The notes beneath the pieces were generated by a model, which saw only the letters and a list, made by a program, of their open reading frames with translations, did not search any database and was not told the DNA's origin. This document shows positions 1-13,294 of a DNA stretch of 64,000 bases, in pieces (positions within the stretch are counted from its first letter, which is position 1; each line of letters starts with the position of its first letter). Origin of the DNA: Pristionchus mayeri (lineage: Eukaryota > Nematoda > Chromadorea > Rhabditida > Neodiplogasteridae); assembly GCA_036245805.1 (NCBI GenBank), contig BTRK01000001.1, forward strand, positions 33,986,758 through 34,050,757. The letters run 5' to 3'. Both the position numbers and the translations under genes were made by a program.

Positions 1-605
1 GAGCATTCATGCTTCAGAGGAAACAGAATATTGAGAAATGTGTCGTTTTCGATGGATAAATTTTCGCAATTTTAACTTTATCCTGATCTCGCCTCTCCGA
101 TTGGACAATGCTGATAGGGTGCGCATATGACATAGTATGAAAGGCCTCATTAGTAATTACTATACGGAAGGTCATCGGTAAGCTGAAAGGAAGATGGAAG
201 GCAAAATATCAAAAAAAAACACAAGACTTTTGCACCAACCTAATAGTATCCAATCCCTGACAGATATGATGCTACCGTGTCCCTTTCCTGAGAGCAACGA
301 TGGTACGGCGTTCGATAGAGATCGAAATTCGGGAAATTGTCTCTTCACACTAATCGTCTCCAGATTTCACACAAACACTTTCGACCGATTCAGTGGCGAG
401 AGATAGAGAATGGGAAATGAAGATACGAATGCCCGATTTGCGGACTCTAATCGTCTGGCTCTCTCCAAATCGCATGTTCTCTCGCTTTCTCGCACCAGCG
501 AGAGAGTGTGTGATATGGAGAGAGTCAGATCATTGCTCCAAGAGAGGGGCAAGGATGCAGCAATTACCATAATTTCGAAATCTCATTTTCAAGAAATGCA
601 CGAAC

Positions 606-1220
606 CTCTCCACCTAGATAGAGAATGTTCACGTTCGAGTCGGCCTTGACGTAATCGTGATTGAAGAAGTATCTCTGAATATTTACGTAGAATACCTATT
701 TGCGCATTGCCTATTGATTGACCTTTCATGTCTTTAGTATTTTTTCGACAACATAGTTTTTTACCAGGATATGGCTATGATTTACCTGATTCCAAGTCTT
801 CTTATTAGATGAATCGAAGTGGTCCTGTTGCTGCGTCACATTCGCACTTCCGTACTTTGCATTTGCGAGAATCGCCGGATCGATCTTGAAGAGGATACAG
901 TTGGCAAAAACAAAAACAAAAATGAATTGAAAAAATAAAAACAAAAATCAAAAATGAATTGACAAGTTGTGCTCTCCTCGTTTCACGCGCTCTCTCGCTT
1001 TGTCTCGCTCTCTCCACACTTGGCAACACTGGCTACAGTAATCGAGAGCGCTCGGGGAGACAAGCAAACCTTGTCGGCCGTTCTCCTTCTCGTGATCAGT
1101 CTGGGAAGGGCGGAGGCCACCGTGGCCAGGGCCTAGAAATTAGTGTGGTATACGGTATAAGAGCGGGATAAGGTAGTACAGTAATCGATGACTCACCACG
1201 ACCGCTAGGAGCCACCTCAT
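606..1220 (-). CDS. Gene A: 5' part of a two-domain S28 serine peptidase (runs off left edge)
   Basis: First four exons of a fourth array member, read leftwards: 1197-1220, 1070-1132, 786-884 and 606-674. The start ATG at 1218-1220 opens MRWLLAVV, and exon 2 completes a signal peptide (ALATVASALP). Exon 3 carries the family block with QDHFDSSNKKTW and exon 4 encodes RYFFNHDYVKADSNVN, both closely matching genes B and C. All junctions have GT/AG and keep the frame. Exon 5, about 122 nt in the paralogues, is not found between 1 and 605, so intron 4 is longer than 600 bp or the gene is broken outside the window. Exon 3 is one codon shorter and exon 2 three codons shorter than in B. By family it is expected to be a secreted serine carboxypeptidase or aminopeptidase; no catalytic residue lies in the visible part. 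Confidence 0.85.
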
Positions 1221-1374
1221 AGCGCTGACTGAAGATGGTGATAAGAGGAAGATTCAGAATTCTCTCTTTTGGTAATAAACGGGCTATCGTCTAACTCTCC
1301 CCATTCTACATGATCTCTCGTCCACTCTGACGGAATAGATAACGCTTGGAAAGGAAACACCGTTGCTGTAATAA

Positions 1375-1381
1375 AGATAAC
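1375..1381. promoter_or_regulatory. GATA motif upstream of gene A
   Basis: AGATAAC about 155 bp upstream of the gene A ATG, preceded by the same AATAA context as the site upstream of genes B and C. A second TAGATAAC lies near 1336. Regulation by an intestinal GATA factor is inferred from the motif and its recurrence only. Confidence 0.35.
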
Positions 1382-1684
1382 GCCAAGCCCCCTTGCAATC
1401 ATCTTTCCGATGCGATCGCAATGACTAACCGACAGACTATGCGGGTAATTAATTTGGCGTCCTCACAGAATGAGTCGTAAACAGAGCGAGAGAGGCGATA
1501 AAGAGAAGCAACTCTCTTCCATCTCCAAACACTCTCGGAGGAGGGCGACTTCGTGAGTGAATGGTACTGGCATTATGATAATAGAAAGCAGTGTCCGTGC
1601 ACAGTTGAAAGGTGATATTGGCTTGAACCATTGTTCACAATGATCCCAAACTAGAATTCGAAAAGGGAAAAAACATGATCATTC

Positions 1685-1690
1685 TTTATT
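1685..1690 (-). terminator. Polyadenylation signal AATAAA of gene B
   Basis: AATAAA on the minus strand, 17 nt after the gene B stop codon at 1707-1709. This short distance is usual for nematode 3' ends. Confidence 0.6.
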
Positions 1691-1706
1691 AATTTATCGT
1701 GAACAG

Positions 1707-4700
1707 TCACAACCACGAGCAGAGAAACGCGAGCACGACCGGTAGGAGAAGTGAGATAGAGGAGGCAGGAGAAGTAGTCGTCGGAGAGACTGGAATTAAT
1801 CTTATATCTCTCTTTCTATGATACATTTAAAGGAGGAGAAAAGGTAAAATTCCATTTTTGAAGCTTTCATATGCACGGCCCAGATCTCCCCAACGATAAG
1901 AAGCTCCGAAATTTTCACATTGATATCTCCATTCCAAACAGAGCTATCGGTAGTTGGCGGGGAGCCAAATCAGGGAAAGCTCAGGCAACGATCGAGAGAG
2001 CACGCGACTTGAAGAGAGTTCTCCTCTAATTGAAACATATTTCAACCGGGCGCGCGTTTGCCTTTACTCCTCCTTTAAGGGTTAGATTTTTAAACAAAAT
2101 TATCTGGCTTATTGCGTATTGAAAATGCAATTTCTTTCACTCAGAGCTCACCAGTCGTCGTTGTTGTTGGAGAGGAGGGAGGAGGCGCGCCTAAAAAAAG
2201 TTTAAAATTAATAACTTTCAAAATATATTTAACGTAATGTGATATGTGTCAAAATACTGCAGATTCTATTTTTTCAGCAATTTTTAACGTCACGTGAGCG
2301 CTCATCCACTCACTCAGCCACTTCTGGATGTTCTCGAGAATGGTCTTCCTTGCTGCGGTCAGCTTGGGAGGATCCGCGGGATCCGCAGCGTACATATCAG
2401 CGCAGTGAGAAGTTCCTGGAAGGCAAGTCTCGTTACATGTTTACTACGTCAAAAAATATATTTTTGTATAATGCCCTATAATAATGAGATCAAATGAGGC
2501 ATACATATGTAAGAGGCACAACCGTGCCGAAATTTAGTTTATCCGTGGAAAGATAGCAACGGGACAGAGGAACTCGAGGAGGGAAGACATACCCTTGATC
2601 AGAATAGGTACGACGCTCTTGTCGAGATTTCCCTGCTCCGTGATTCCTAGAGCGTGCCACGGATCCGCATCGCCATTGGGCAGAACGACGTTCGTCGTCT
2701 GAGATTTGGAATGTGAACGTTACATACGTTGGGTTATTTGGTCCAATGATTGAAAGTGTGCTGAACTGTTGGATATTCAGTAGTGATTCTTTGTTTTTTA
2801 TTAAATCGAGTTAAACTTCATTAAGAAATTGCATGGGCGCTCACATTGAATCTGGTTCTTCCTCCGTACTGGTAGTTCGTGGTGGAGACTCCCATCTCGA
2901 CTTTGCCCCTTCCATGTCCGAAGACTCTTTCACACATGATGATGTCGAAACTGAATATGAGTTGCTTCGGAGTGTCAATGCTTTCAAAATCTTGCAAGAT
3001 ACTCGATGCTATCGACTTCGTTCACACATGCCGAAATCAGTCTTAGGGGCCCTATGAGGTATTAGATTCTGTGAAGATCATAAGACGGCTTTTATGGATC
3101 ACTCATAATTACGATTCTTTTAGGAAAACCCTGGTATTGCCATTTATAATCCGACTAACTTGATGGGTACGGGCGTTCCGAAGATGCCAGTTCCGTAGTC
3201 AGTAGTTTGGTAGAAGCCAAACTCATTACACGTTTGCCACATCCACAAAAGTCCTGAATTTAAATAGTATTTTTGTTATTATTATTATTTTTAATAGTAT
3301 TATTATAATTATTATTATTAGTATTATTAATAGTAAAATTTTATTTTTATAAATTCATATAAAATATTAATATTAATATAAAATAGCTCACCAGCGAGCT
3401 CGCTATCTTTGTACGTGTTTGCGTGCCCGTCTGCAAATATGATAGCAGTAATAACAAGCTGCGCCCCGTTATGAAATGGACGGAGCTTGGCTCCCAAGAT
3501 GTATAATACAACTACGTATGTTTATATATTTTCGCCTTCTTGCTTGAGTCTTGGCTACGATATCACTTGATTACACATATAATCTTAACACTAGATCCGA
3601 CTGGAGAGTGTGGGACTGTATAATCGTTTCTAGTTAATCTTTTAAGTTAAAACGCCTACCGACAAAGTTACGCATATTATCGAGATACTGCATGTCCGCA
3701 TTATAGCTGCTCGATATAGCCGCATCTCCATACTTTTCCATTCGAAGAGCACTGGAATTTGTATTTGCATTTTATTTTTTATTCCACTGCTAATTATATA
3801 TCCACTCTCATCTATGAAGCAAAACAAAACACAGATTTCGATATATTCAAATATTGTGATATTTGCATTGTTTTTAAAATTTATTTTTTACGTTCTTATA
3901 ATCATAAAAATTAACCTGAGCGCATCTATGCTGCTCAATTTGTCGTCTTCGAAATGGGCGCACAGCTCTTTCACGTCCTACAAAAGTAAGAATGTACATT
4001 TCGAATTTGCGATAGCCGTTCCATCAACAATATTTAATAAAATAACAATAACATTTAACATAAAATAATAATTAAATGCTGCAATATCATTGTCGGTCAT
4101 GCATATTCACCTTCCCATCGAGCGCATTGTACTGCACGGTGCCCTGATACATTCCATAAAGAGCCTCGAACACGTCGTTCATATCCAGCTCATCGATGGT
4201 GACTGCAGGATCGGATGTCCACGCAGGAGACAGTCTAAAGGTTAAAAAAGGAGAAAGGCAAAGGTTCATCTTATCTGTACATCCTATAGGTACATCAGTC
4301 TAAAGGCATATCCTATGGTAGTATATAGTCTACAGGTAAAGGTAAAGTCACGTCCTTAGACCAATCTCAATAGACCGTGAATACAGTCTACAGTGAATAT
4401 CCGAATCACGAATAATTCCAAATTTAATTTCTCATGAATTTTCTACGCTCTCGATTGTGCGTTACATTTGCTTAAAAATGATTTAAAATCAATTAGAATT
4501 ACTTGAATTTCTGCTGAATAGTCGCTCGTCCCTCCGGATCCTGGGTCAGCTTGTACAGGGTCTCGAATGCCTCTTTCGTTCGATCATAGCACTTCTGAGA
4601 GTGCCTCTTGATGACGTCCTCGACCACCTCGAGGTATTCTGAAGGTGCACGTCAATCGATAATAGATCAATCAATCGAAAAAAAAGAGATATGCTAATTC

Positions 4701-7700
4701 TATACATGCTATCGCCACTTATCCGGCAGAATGATTGCATAAATAAAAAAACTGTGGCACGAATTGCGTATTTTCTATTTTCAAGGTTACCATAGAAATC
4801 GTCCTTGGCCAATACGGGACCTGAAGATCCGACGGCTCCGGCAATTAGCTCAGGGAACCACTCGCGAGACCATGCGGCTAGTGCTCCTGAATTGGATAGC
4901 TAACCTGATGGGAAATATTACTATCATATTTCCCCTGTTCGAGGCGTGACGCTACGACGCATGCCTAAGCGAGAAATGACTGCACATGCTTGATGAAAGT
5001 TCGACTCTCGAGTCATTTCAGAGAGGTGCTTTACTATGAGGTGCTTTCCAATTGACATTATAACGCTACTGAACGGACCAGGATAGGATCCTCCGAATGT
5101 GATCCAGGGTCCGGTGCGACCCTTCGTCACTTGCTGAGATCGAATGAACGTTGCCACGTCGTACAGCATTTGCGCAGAAGTGAGATACTGGAGATCGTTT
5201 GTGCTGTAATCGAACGGAAGGCTCGTAGTTTTTTTTCAATAGTTTAGCACGCAATATAATAGAAACTGATGTTTGAGGGCCACGTTAGGCGAAGGGTTGG
5301 CTGTTTGATGTTGAATGGCGCTAATCTCATCCCATATTGCGAAAACCGAGAAAAGATTGCGAAAAGATTCGAAACGAAATGGCAAAATGTAGTTAGGCGT
5401 AGCTTTCCAGCGACTTAAATTAATTGATTCACCCCAATTTGCTCTCTCCATAATAACGATGTTCGAGAAGGAAGACGTTGGCTCCGACCGCCTTAGCATA
5501 CGTCATCCAAGCCACGTCCTCATTTCGAGTCCAACTACCAGACTCTGGTCCTGTGTAATGTTAAAATTAATAATAAATATTAATTAATTATATTTTTTAA
5601 ATTCATAATTGCTTGTACCTTCTCCTCCAATCATCAGGAAATTCGGGCCTTTGTCGGAACCAAATTTGTAGTTGTAGTACCACTTCTAAAAAGGATTACG
5701 ATGGTGACGGATGGACACATTTTACAATTACATTCCTCAATGCAGTTGATTCAATTAGCAGAGCAGCTGTTCACATACCACGACTACTATTACATACTAT
5801 TATTTGCTATTTCTTAAAATTTTATTTATTAATTTACTTATTTTATTTACATACTATTGTTTACATATTTTTTTTGAAAACCATGATTGGAACGCAAACC
5901 TGTCTGAAAGTGTGCTCCTCATAAACATTGAAATGATCCCAAGTCTGCTCGATCCAGTCCTGTCCTTGGTCTGCTGTATCCAGCTGTTGAATCTGAAATG
6001 GAGTATGAGCAATATTTTCCTCTACGTTTTCTTAGATTTGCAATCGAAACAACGATTTTCAGAACAGAATCGGAAAGACGGCTTGGAAAAGCCTCCATTC
6101 ATCTTTTACCGTCGATTTGCGTTATTTCGAGAACATCAGGTTTGCAATCGCTAATGCTAACGCTTTCGGACACGGGAGGAGGCAGCAGAACGTGCTCTCC
6201 TTTGCCAGTGAATTTGTTCCACTTCTTGAAATCGATCTTCTTCGATGAGGTTGATGGTTTAGATCGTGATGAGCGGAGCTTCTGAATAAAACAAACCAAT
6301 GTTTCTTACGTATAGCAAATGCCACGATATGAACATGTAAAATGAATATAAAAATATAAAGATTAAAGATCAAAAAGTAAATACTCACGACAGCATTCGA
6401 AGACTTTACGCTCATATGCAGGGAATTACTGACGGTCGGATTGTAGAACTGGGGTCTCTTGCCCACATTGTCGGTGATTTCCACTGAGAAAGATTGTACT
6501 TTAGAAACCGTCTGATGTTTTCACTATCACATGCTCTCTGGTTTTGATTATTCGATTAGAGACTGTAGTCGCGAACCTATTTTAGGCATGAATTGAATTA
6601 TAATTCTGAATTATATAAATATATTATATAAATATAGTGTATGCATTATATAAATGAAATATATAAATATAGTGTAACCTCTATCTGGCACAGGGAAGAC
6701 TGGGTTGATCCACCTCTGCATGTTCTGAAGCGTGAGACTTTGAATCTGCTTCATCTGAAATCAATATTGCATTGTCTGGTGAAATTTCGAAGGGATTGGA
6801 TGGATGAAACACTCAGTTTGAGAAACAATACAACGATGCATTCGTGCGATACGATTTCTCGAGTGTGATCAGAATTTCGAACAATTTCGAAATCAACTTG
6901 CATTATCCGTGCATGTATTAGCAGGATGGAAGCATGATGCATGTAGATCTGAGCAATGGGAGCCGCCTGCAACGAATTACAATAATAATATTAGGTTGAA
7001 CAGAAAGTCTTTATAAACTTTTTATTTCAATTCTTCTGACAATAAAGCGCAAGAGCGAAATCAAACGTATGCACCATTGTTATCTACGACAAATCTCCAA
7101 CGTTCAGGCAACTTATGGATTCCCTCCTTATAGAACCCATCTCGGCGCGAATCAAAATATTGCTTGAGTGCAGCCTCGATCGCCCCACGGGAAGTGAAGG
7201 ATCTCTGATCGAGATGACGGGTCAGATCCGAGAACAACCAATCATCCGAAGGGGCCAAGCCAGGAGAATACGGTGTATGAGGGAGAACCATCCAGCCATA
7301 TTTGGACAGCTCCTGCTTGACCTGCCGTGCAACATGGGGTCGGGCGTTATCGTGTTGATAGTACACTTTCTTGCCGTTCAGGGCAGATTGTGCGGATTTC
7401 TTCTTGAGATTCCGTAGTTGTTTAGTGTAGACATATCCAGTAATTATCCGCTTCTCGGGTAGGAGCTCCCAGTAAATCGGGCCATCCACTCCCCACCAGG
7501 CAGAGAGCAAGATTTTCATAGGGTGAAGGTCAGGCTTTGCGACGTCCTGTGGGGTCTCATTGGCATCCACCCACTGTGCCTTCCTATGGTGATTCTCATA
7601 GCAGACCCACTTATCGACCCCTGTTATGAGACGGTCCACCCATCGATCTCCAGCGTGAAGAGTGAGTAGAGAAAGGGAATCATCGACACGGTGGTCAAAC

Positions 7701-10700
7701 TGGTCTTGGGTCAATTTGTGGGGTATGAAACGGCCTAGCTTCTTCTTCTTGCCAATGGAGACCAATTATTTTACGATGGTGCTTTGCGATACCCCAAGTG
7801 TGGCTGCCATGTCGCGGGTATTTGGAAAGGATCCAATTCCACTACGATCCGTAGCGCATCCAAATCCAGCTCGGGTGGCCTCCCAGACCGGTCATGATCA
7901 TCCATGGAAAAGTCCCCCTTCTCGAAGAGTTGGTACCAATTGCGCATGGTCTGGTAGTGAGTGGCATATGAATCGTACACTTCAGCCAACTGACGTTCCT
8001 ATTCCTTCATTGTAGTGTGAGAGAGGAATACGAATAACAGAACGTTACGGATGTGCAAGGCCGTGTGAACAAACATCGTGATCTTACTAGTAGCAGAATG
8101 AAAGGCGTGGAATGGGGAGTTGTTGACCACATAGTCCCTTTGTCATGTGTTATTCACTAGAGGCGAGGGAACACCAAAGGTCTCCTGCACTGAGCAGTGA
8201 TCGAGCAAAACAGTTTATAAAGACTTTCTGTTCAACCTAATAATTAATATTTTTGTTATTATTTGTTGGTTTTATTATCAAAGTAGTGGGTGGCGCAGTG
8301 GTGTGAGGCGCCGCTCGTCATACGAGGGTCCTGATTTCGATCCCCCGCCGGGGCAGACCAAGCCCTCTATCCCTCCGGGGTCGGTAAATTGGTAGTGACC
8401 TCGGTCGCGAAAAGTAACGTTCCCTAGAAGCACTTTGAACAGCAGGGTTAAGCCTAGCAGTAGTCGGCCTCACCGCACTACACCACCTAGCGTAGTCGTT
8501 TACGACTGTAAAATCGCTTGACGTGGCGGCAGCTTTACCTTTTTTGCCTTTTATATTATTAAGCAACAGTGAATGTTTCCACTATTAGAACTGCTACTAT
8601 TACTACTTCTAAAAATAATAAAGACGAACCTTCGATCTCAACAATAAGGACACTCCAGTGATTCGGATCGCTGTTCTTAGTGAGAAAACTCCACGGGTCT
8701 TGAGTTCCATGGGAGAATACGACGTTAGTTCCCTGAAATCATCACCGTTTTATAATACACATTACCGATTAAATATTAGAGATTTATGCATTAGGGAGGC
8801 ATTAGGTGCACGGCGTTTTCGTTTGAACATTATTGAAAAGTCGTTTGAACATTATTGCCGGGAACCAACCCCGTTTTCAGGGTTGGCAAACTGCCAAACA
8901 CGAATTTCTAATACCGTAGTTATTGCCGTTCTCTCTCTTTCTCTGCCCTCTCTTTCTCTCGCTACCCCCTGTAGAACGCCGTAGGTGCATTCGCTTAAAA
9001 ATTAAAATAAATTTAAATAAATTTAAAAAAATTAGCTTAGTCGTTACCGCGTAGTAATCTCGTTCTCCCCAGTACGCATTCGTCGCGTCGATATTCTTCC
9101 GAATCTGATCCGCGTTGATTCCGAAGAGCTGGTCGCACATCTCGATGTAAGTACTGAAGATTCCATTTTCAGCTATTCTAGCAATAATCAGTACAATAAC
9201 AACAACAACAACATAATAATAATAATAACTGTATATTTTACTTGGATGACTGCGTCTGTCCGAAGACGTTCTTTCCCATATTTGTGGATTGGAAATAGCC
9301 GAACTCGGCGCAGGTCTGGTAGATCCAGAGACGAGTACTGTCTGCAATTTCGAATAAAAACACTTGCAAAAACCAACTACCACGTCACTTTCTGCATTAG
9401 TGAGTGCCTATCCAGATCTTCAAACGCAATCCGCAATAGTCCAATAGCCATACACTAATTTCCCGGTTGAGATACAACTGAGTGTATAGAATGAAAATGC
9501 AGAAATATATCGTCGACCTCTTTTCAATATCAATATCCACATAGTGGATATTGATACCGAAATTCAAATATCGTGCCAATCTCAACGATGATTTGACTCA
9601 CCCTCTGGGTTGAACTTCGTTCCCTTTAGCAGTTCTACGCTTGCGGTGAAGTTAACGTTGATCTGAAATGCAATTATTTTTTAATAGCATGTTTCTAAGT
9701 GGCATTTTCTAAAGTCCATGACAACTTTCCGACGCATTGGTCACTACGAAGTGAACTTTGAAATGTATTCTCTATTTTATAAAAATCAGTTTAAAGGAGG
9801 AGCAAAGGAAAAACTGAAAAATGAATCATTCATTACTAAAAAAAAGAATCATGCCTTGCTTTCCCCAATGATGAAAGATTCTGAAATTTTCACGCTTCTA
9901 TCTCAGATCTGGACTGAGTTAACCTTACAAAAAAAACGTCACGAACATCAGGGGAAATTGCGCAGGGAACGATCGAGAGATCGCGCGAGGCAGGAGAACG
10001 ACCCGCTCGTCTCTCTAACCGCGCGCGGTTGCAGTGACACCTCCTTTAAAAAAGGGTTCCCACGAGTCTCGCCGACAACAAACTGGCACCATGGGGTTAT
10101 ATAGGGCGCTTTTCCGATCAGAAATCACTTGGTTTCAAGTAAAATAAATGTCTACAAGCTGCACAATTAATTTCTAAAGTTCATTGAAAATGCAGGCAAA
10201 TTGAAAATACTGTAGGAATTCATGCGATTGATTGAGAAAACGATCGTTGGATTCGGAAAAGACGGAATTTCGAAATGCACGCTGCGTTACACCACGTTGC
10301 TTAGCATAGGTTTTCTTCCTTATTATTGAGTTTAATGGATTTTTATTGTGAAAACATGGAATGTGCGATCCAGTTTAATGCAATTTTCATAAAAATATAG
10401 TAGAATTATGCAAATAGTGCTATGCGCAGAATTTAGCGAAAACCACCGTACAGTACTCAGCATGCAGTACAGTCGTTGTGAGAGTCCATGATTCTGTTTC
10501 ATGGGAACCCTTTTTTAAGAACCTACCCTGCCATCGATAAGTAGCTCTAACGCCTTCAGAGGATCGTAATTGGGTCCATTGGCAGTGAATTTCTGCAATT
10601 AAGCCATTGATCTGTTGTGAGTCACGTCACCCCCCCCCCCCAGCGAAAATGTCATTTTTGAAGCCAATTTAACTTTTAATAGCATTTATATAATTTTTAA

Positions 10701-13224
10701 ACTTATTAAGTTGTTGTTCGAAAGATGCATACTTACCTCGCACAGGTCATCAATCGGTGGATTATTGTATTGCGACGACAGTTCAAACGGTTGCTTAAGA
10801 AGTTCATATTAGAGCTCAAAGTTCAAAGTTCAAAATGCGTTCACTGACAGTAAGATAGCCGAAGAATACATCTACATCGAGAGTTGTGAGCGGATCGTAG
10901 GCAGAGAGAGGAGGAGTGATTCTGAATATCAGAATGTGGAATACACTTAATTATCATGTGTCTTTAATTGTCATTTGACAATTGCCGAAGAAAGCCCAAT
11001 CAATGGAAATACCTATCCTTTAAAAGAAGGAGTAAATGCATACGCGCGCTCGGTTGGAATATGATTCACCTAGGGACGCACTCTCTTCCAGTCGCGTGCT
11101 GTCTCGCCCCCTTCCCTGAGCTTTCTCTGATCTGGCTCCCAGCCAACTAACTATAACTCTGTTTGGAATGAAGATATCAATGTGAAAATTTCGGAACTTA
11201 TTATCGTTGTGGAGCTCTAGGCAGTGCATATGATAGCTTCAAAAATTGAATTTTGAGTTTACTCCTCCTTTAACAGGATGCAGCCGTGAGGCTTGAATAA
11301 ATGTTGATTGATATTGATATCATGTGCCTCAAAGTTTGGAGTTCTGTTCTACTCGTCTCCATTGCCGTTTTTCACTTCTTAGACTTTGTATTGAATTTAT
11401 AAGTCATCCTTATCAGTACTCGAAATCTCTTCGTTTGTCGTTTACAAAATCTAAAAAAAGTGTTGCTTAAAAGGTTAAAAAGTAGTTTTAAATGTTTGAA
11501 AAGTCAAAAGCAAAGTTTTGCAAAATCGCTTGCTGTAAGTACGCAGATTGAAGTTAATCATTTTTTGCTATGTAATCCCGAGCATTCACTGAATCTCATA
11601 AAGAGCAATCATCTGACTCTCTCATATTTGAATGCTCTTTCGCTCACTCTGGCAGACGAGATATAGTGGGAAATGAGAATAGTCAGGCCATTGCCCTATA
11701 AAACATTCTTATCAGCATCACGGAACTGAACAAATCTCGGAAGCGGTGGAAAAGTGTAGTGTGCGAAAAAATTATGTTCCATATATTTCTCATCAGAGCT
11801 CGAAAATGCGGTAGGAAAGTGTAGCATGCGCAAATAGTATATTTACCCATCAGCTCAACAGAGGGAAGGGCAACGAAAACCGTACGTGTATGTTTCAGGA
11901 GAGAAAGATAGATGAGAATGTGCTGCGTTTACATCTACATTTTTTCATCTACAGCTTAATATTAGGATAATAGTCACGTATTTCGCACACATGGTGGAGC
12001 TGAAATTGAAATGCGGAAAGCGTAGAGACGATCATCCGAATTTCAAAATATTCAATATTGTACTAACTTGAAGGAGCAATGGTCTCGCTCTCTCCATATC
12101 ATACACTCTATCGCTCCTCTGAGAGACGAGAAAGCGTGTGGTTTGGAGAGAGTCAGACGATTCCTCACTTAAAGATATCCGAGAGCGTCTTCCGTCCATC
12201 CGCCGACTGCAGCAGTTTCTCTGCCGAATCCATTCCCTCTCCGAGCTGCAAGGTCGAGTTCGAGAGATGATATCACGGTCTTTTCATTTTACACACTCTC
12301 TCACCGCTCGACTGGTCAAGAGAGCGCGCAAAATGAACAGACAAAGGTAGTGTCCGATGCTAGGATATTCCTCGAAAAAAAGTGTGCATAGCTAGAAAAT
12401 ATTTGCATATAAAGACTGCTTTTTCATATTTCGAAGATTAGATTTAGCTCTTCATAAATTGCAAATAGATAGCATTGTCATCTTCCTTCTGACATCTAGG
12501 CGTGACATAAAAAATGCACGTTTTAGAAAGAAATTGTATTCTTTAATCGATTACACGCCTGCCAAGATAATAATTACCTGTGTGTAGCATCTTCCAGCGG
12601 TTTTCTTGAAATTCTCATCGACAGTTGCCAGATACCCTAAATAGAAATATTGAGAAATTTAGCATCAGCTGATACGGAATTCTAAGTAAAGTTAGTAATT
12701 CGGGCATTTGTCTCCTCTTCATTTCTCACACTCTCTAGACCGCTCGAGCGTTGAGAAAGTGTGTAAAATGAAGAGACCCATTTCTCGAACTCAAATGCTA
12801 AGGGGAAGCATAGAGGAGAGAGAGAGAGTGCAAAGATATCGGAACGCTTCCAGAACAAATATTGCTGGAATTGAAATTAGCAGGACTAAATTTGCGATCC
12901 CGCTTCGCCCTTTAATTGCGCATGGGAGGAATAGGCTTAACGACTCAGCTACCTCGTCCTCTGTAGCCCGTATTGCACTGCCAAAAAGTCAAGCGCTCAC
13001 CGTAGAAGTCCATCTCGGCGAGAACGGGCCCCGAGGAGGCGAGCGATCCAGCAATGAGTTCGGGATGCGTTAGTCGGGCCCACGCGGATAGCGCGCCTTC
13101 AATGGTACCGGATGATAACCGGTAAAAGTATAATTCCGATGACTATTTTCCCTTTGTCATCTTGATATGACATCACAATAATCATGCTCCTAATTTTCCC
13201 TGTAACATTGTCACATGATAAAGA

Positions 13225-13294
<70 letters not shown>

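Noticed and set aside
1449..1631. 60-residue hydrophobic frame as the last exon of gene B
   Set aside because: The true last exon is 1707-1789, supported by the same splice phase and tail motif in gene C.
8860..8990. Possible hAT-like end (AGGGTTGGCAA) near 8880
   Set aside because: No matching inverted end or target duplication found nearby.
9718..10104. 128-residue plus-strand frame
   Set aside because: It runs through a MITE inside an intron of gene B and has no family signature.
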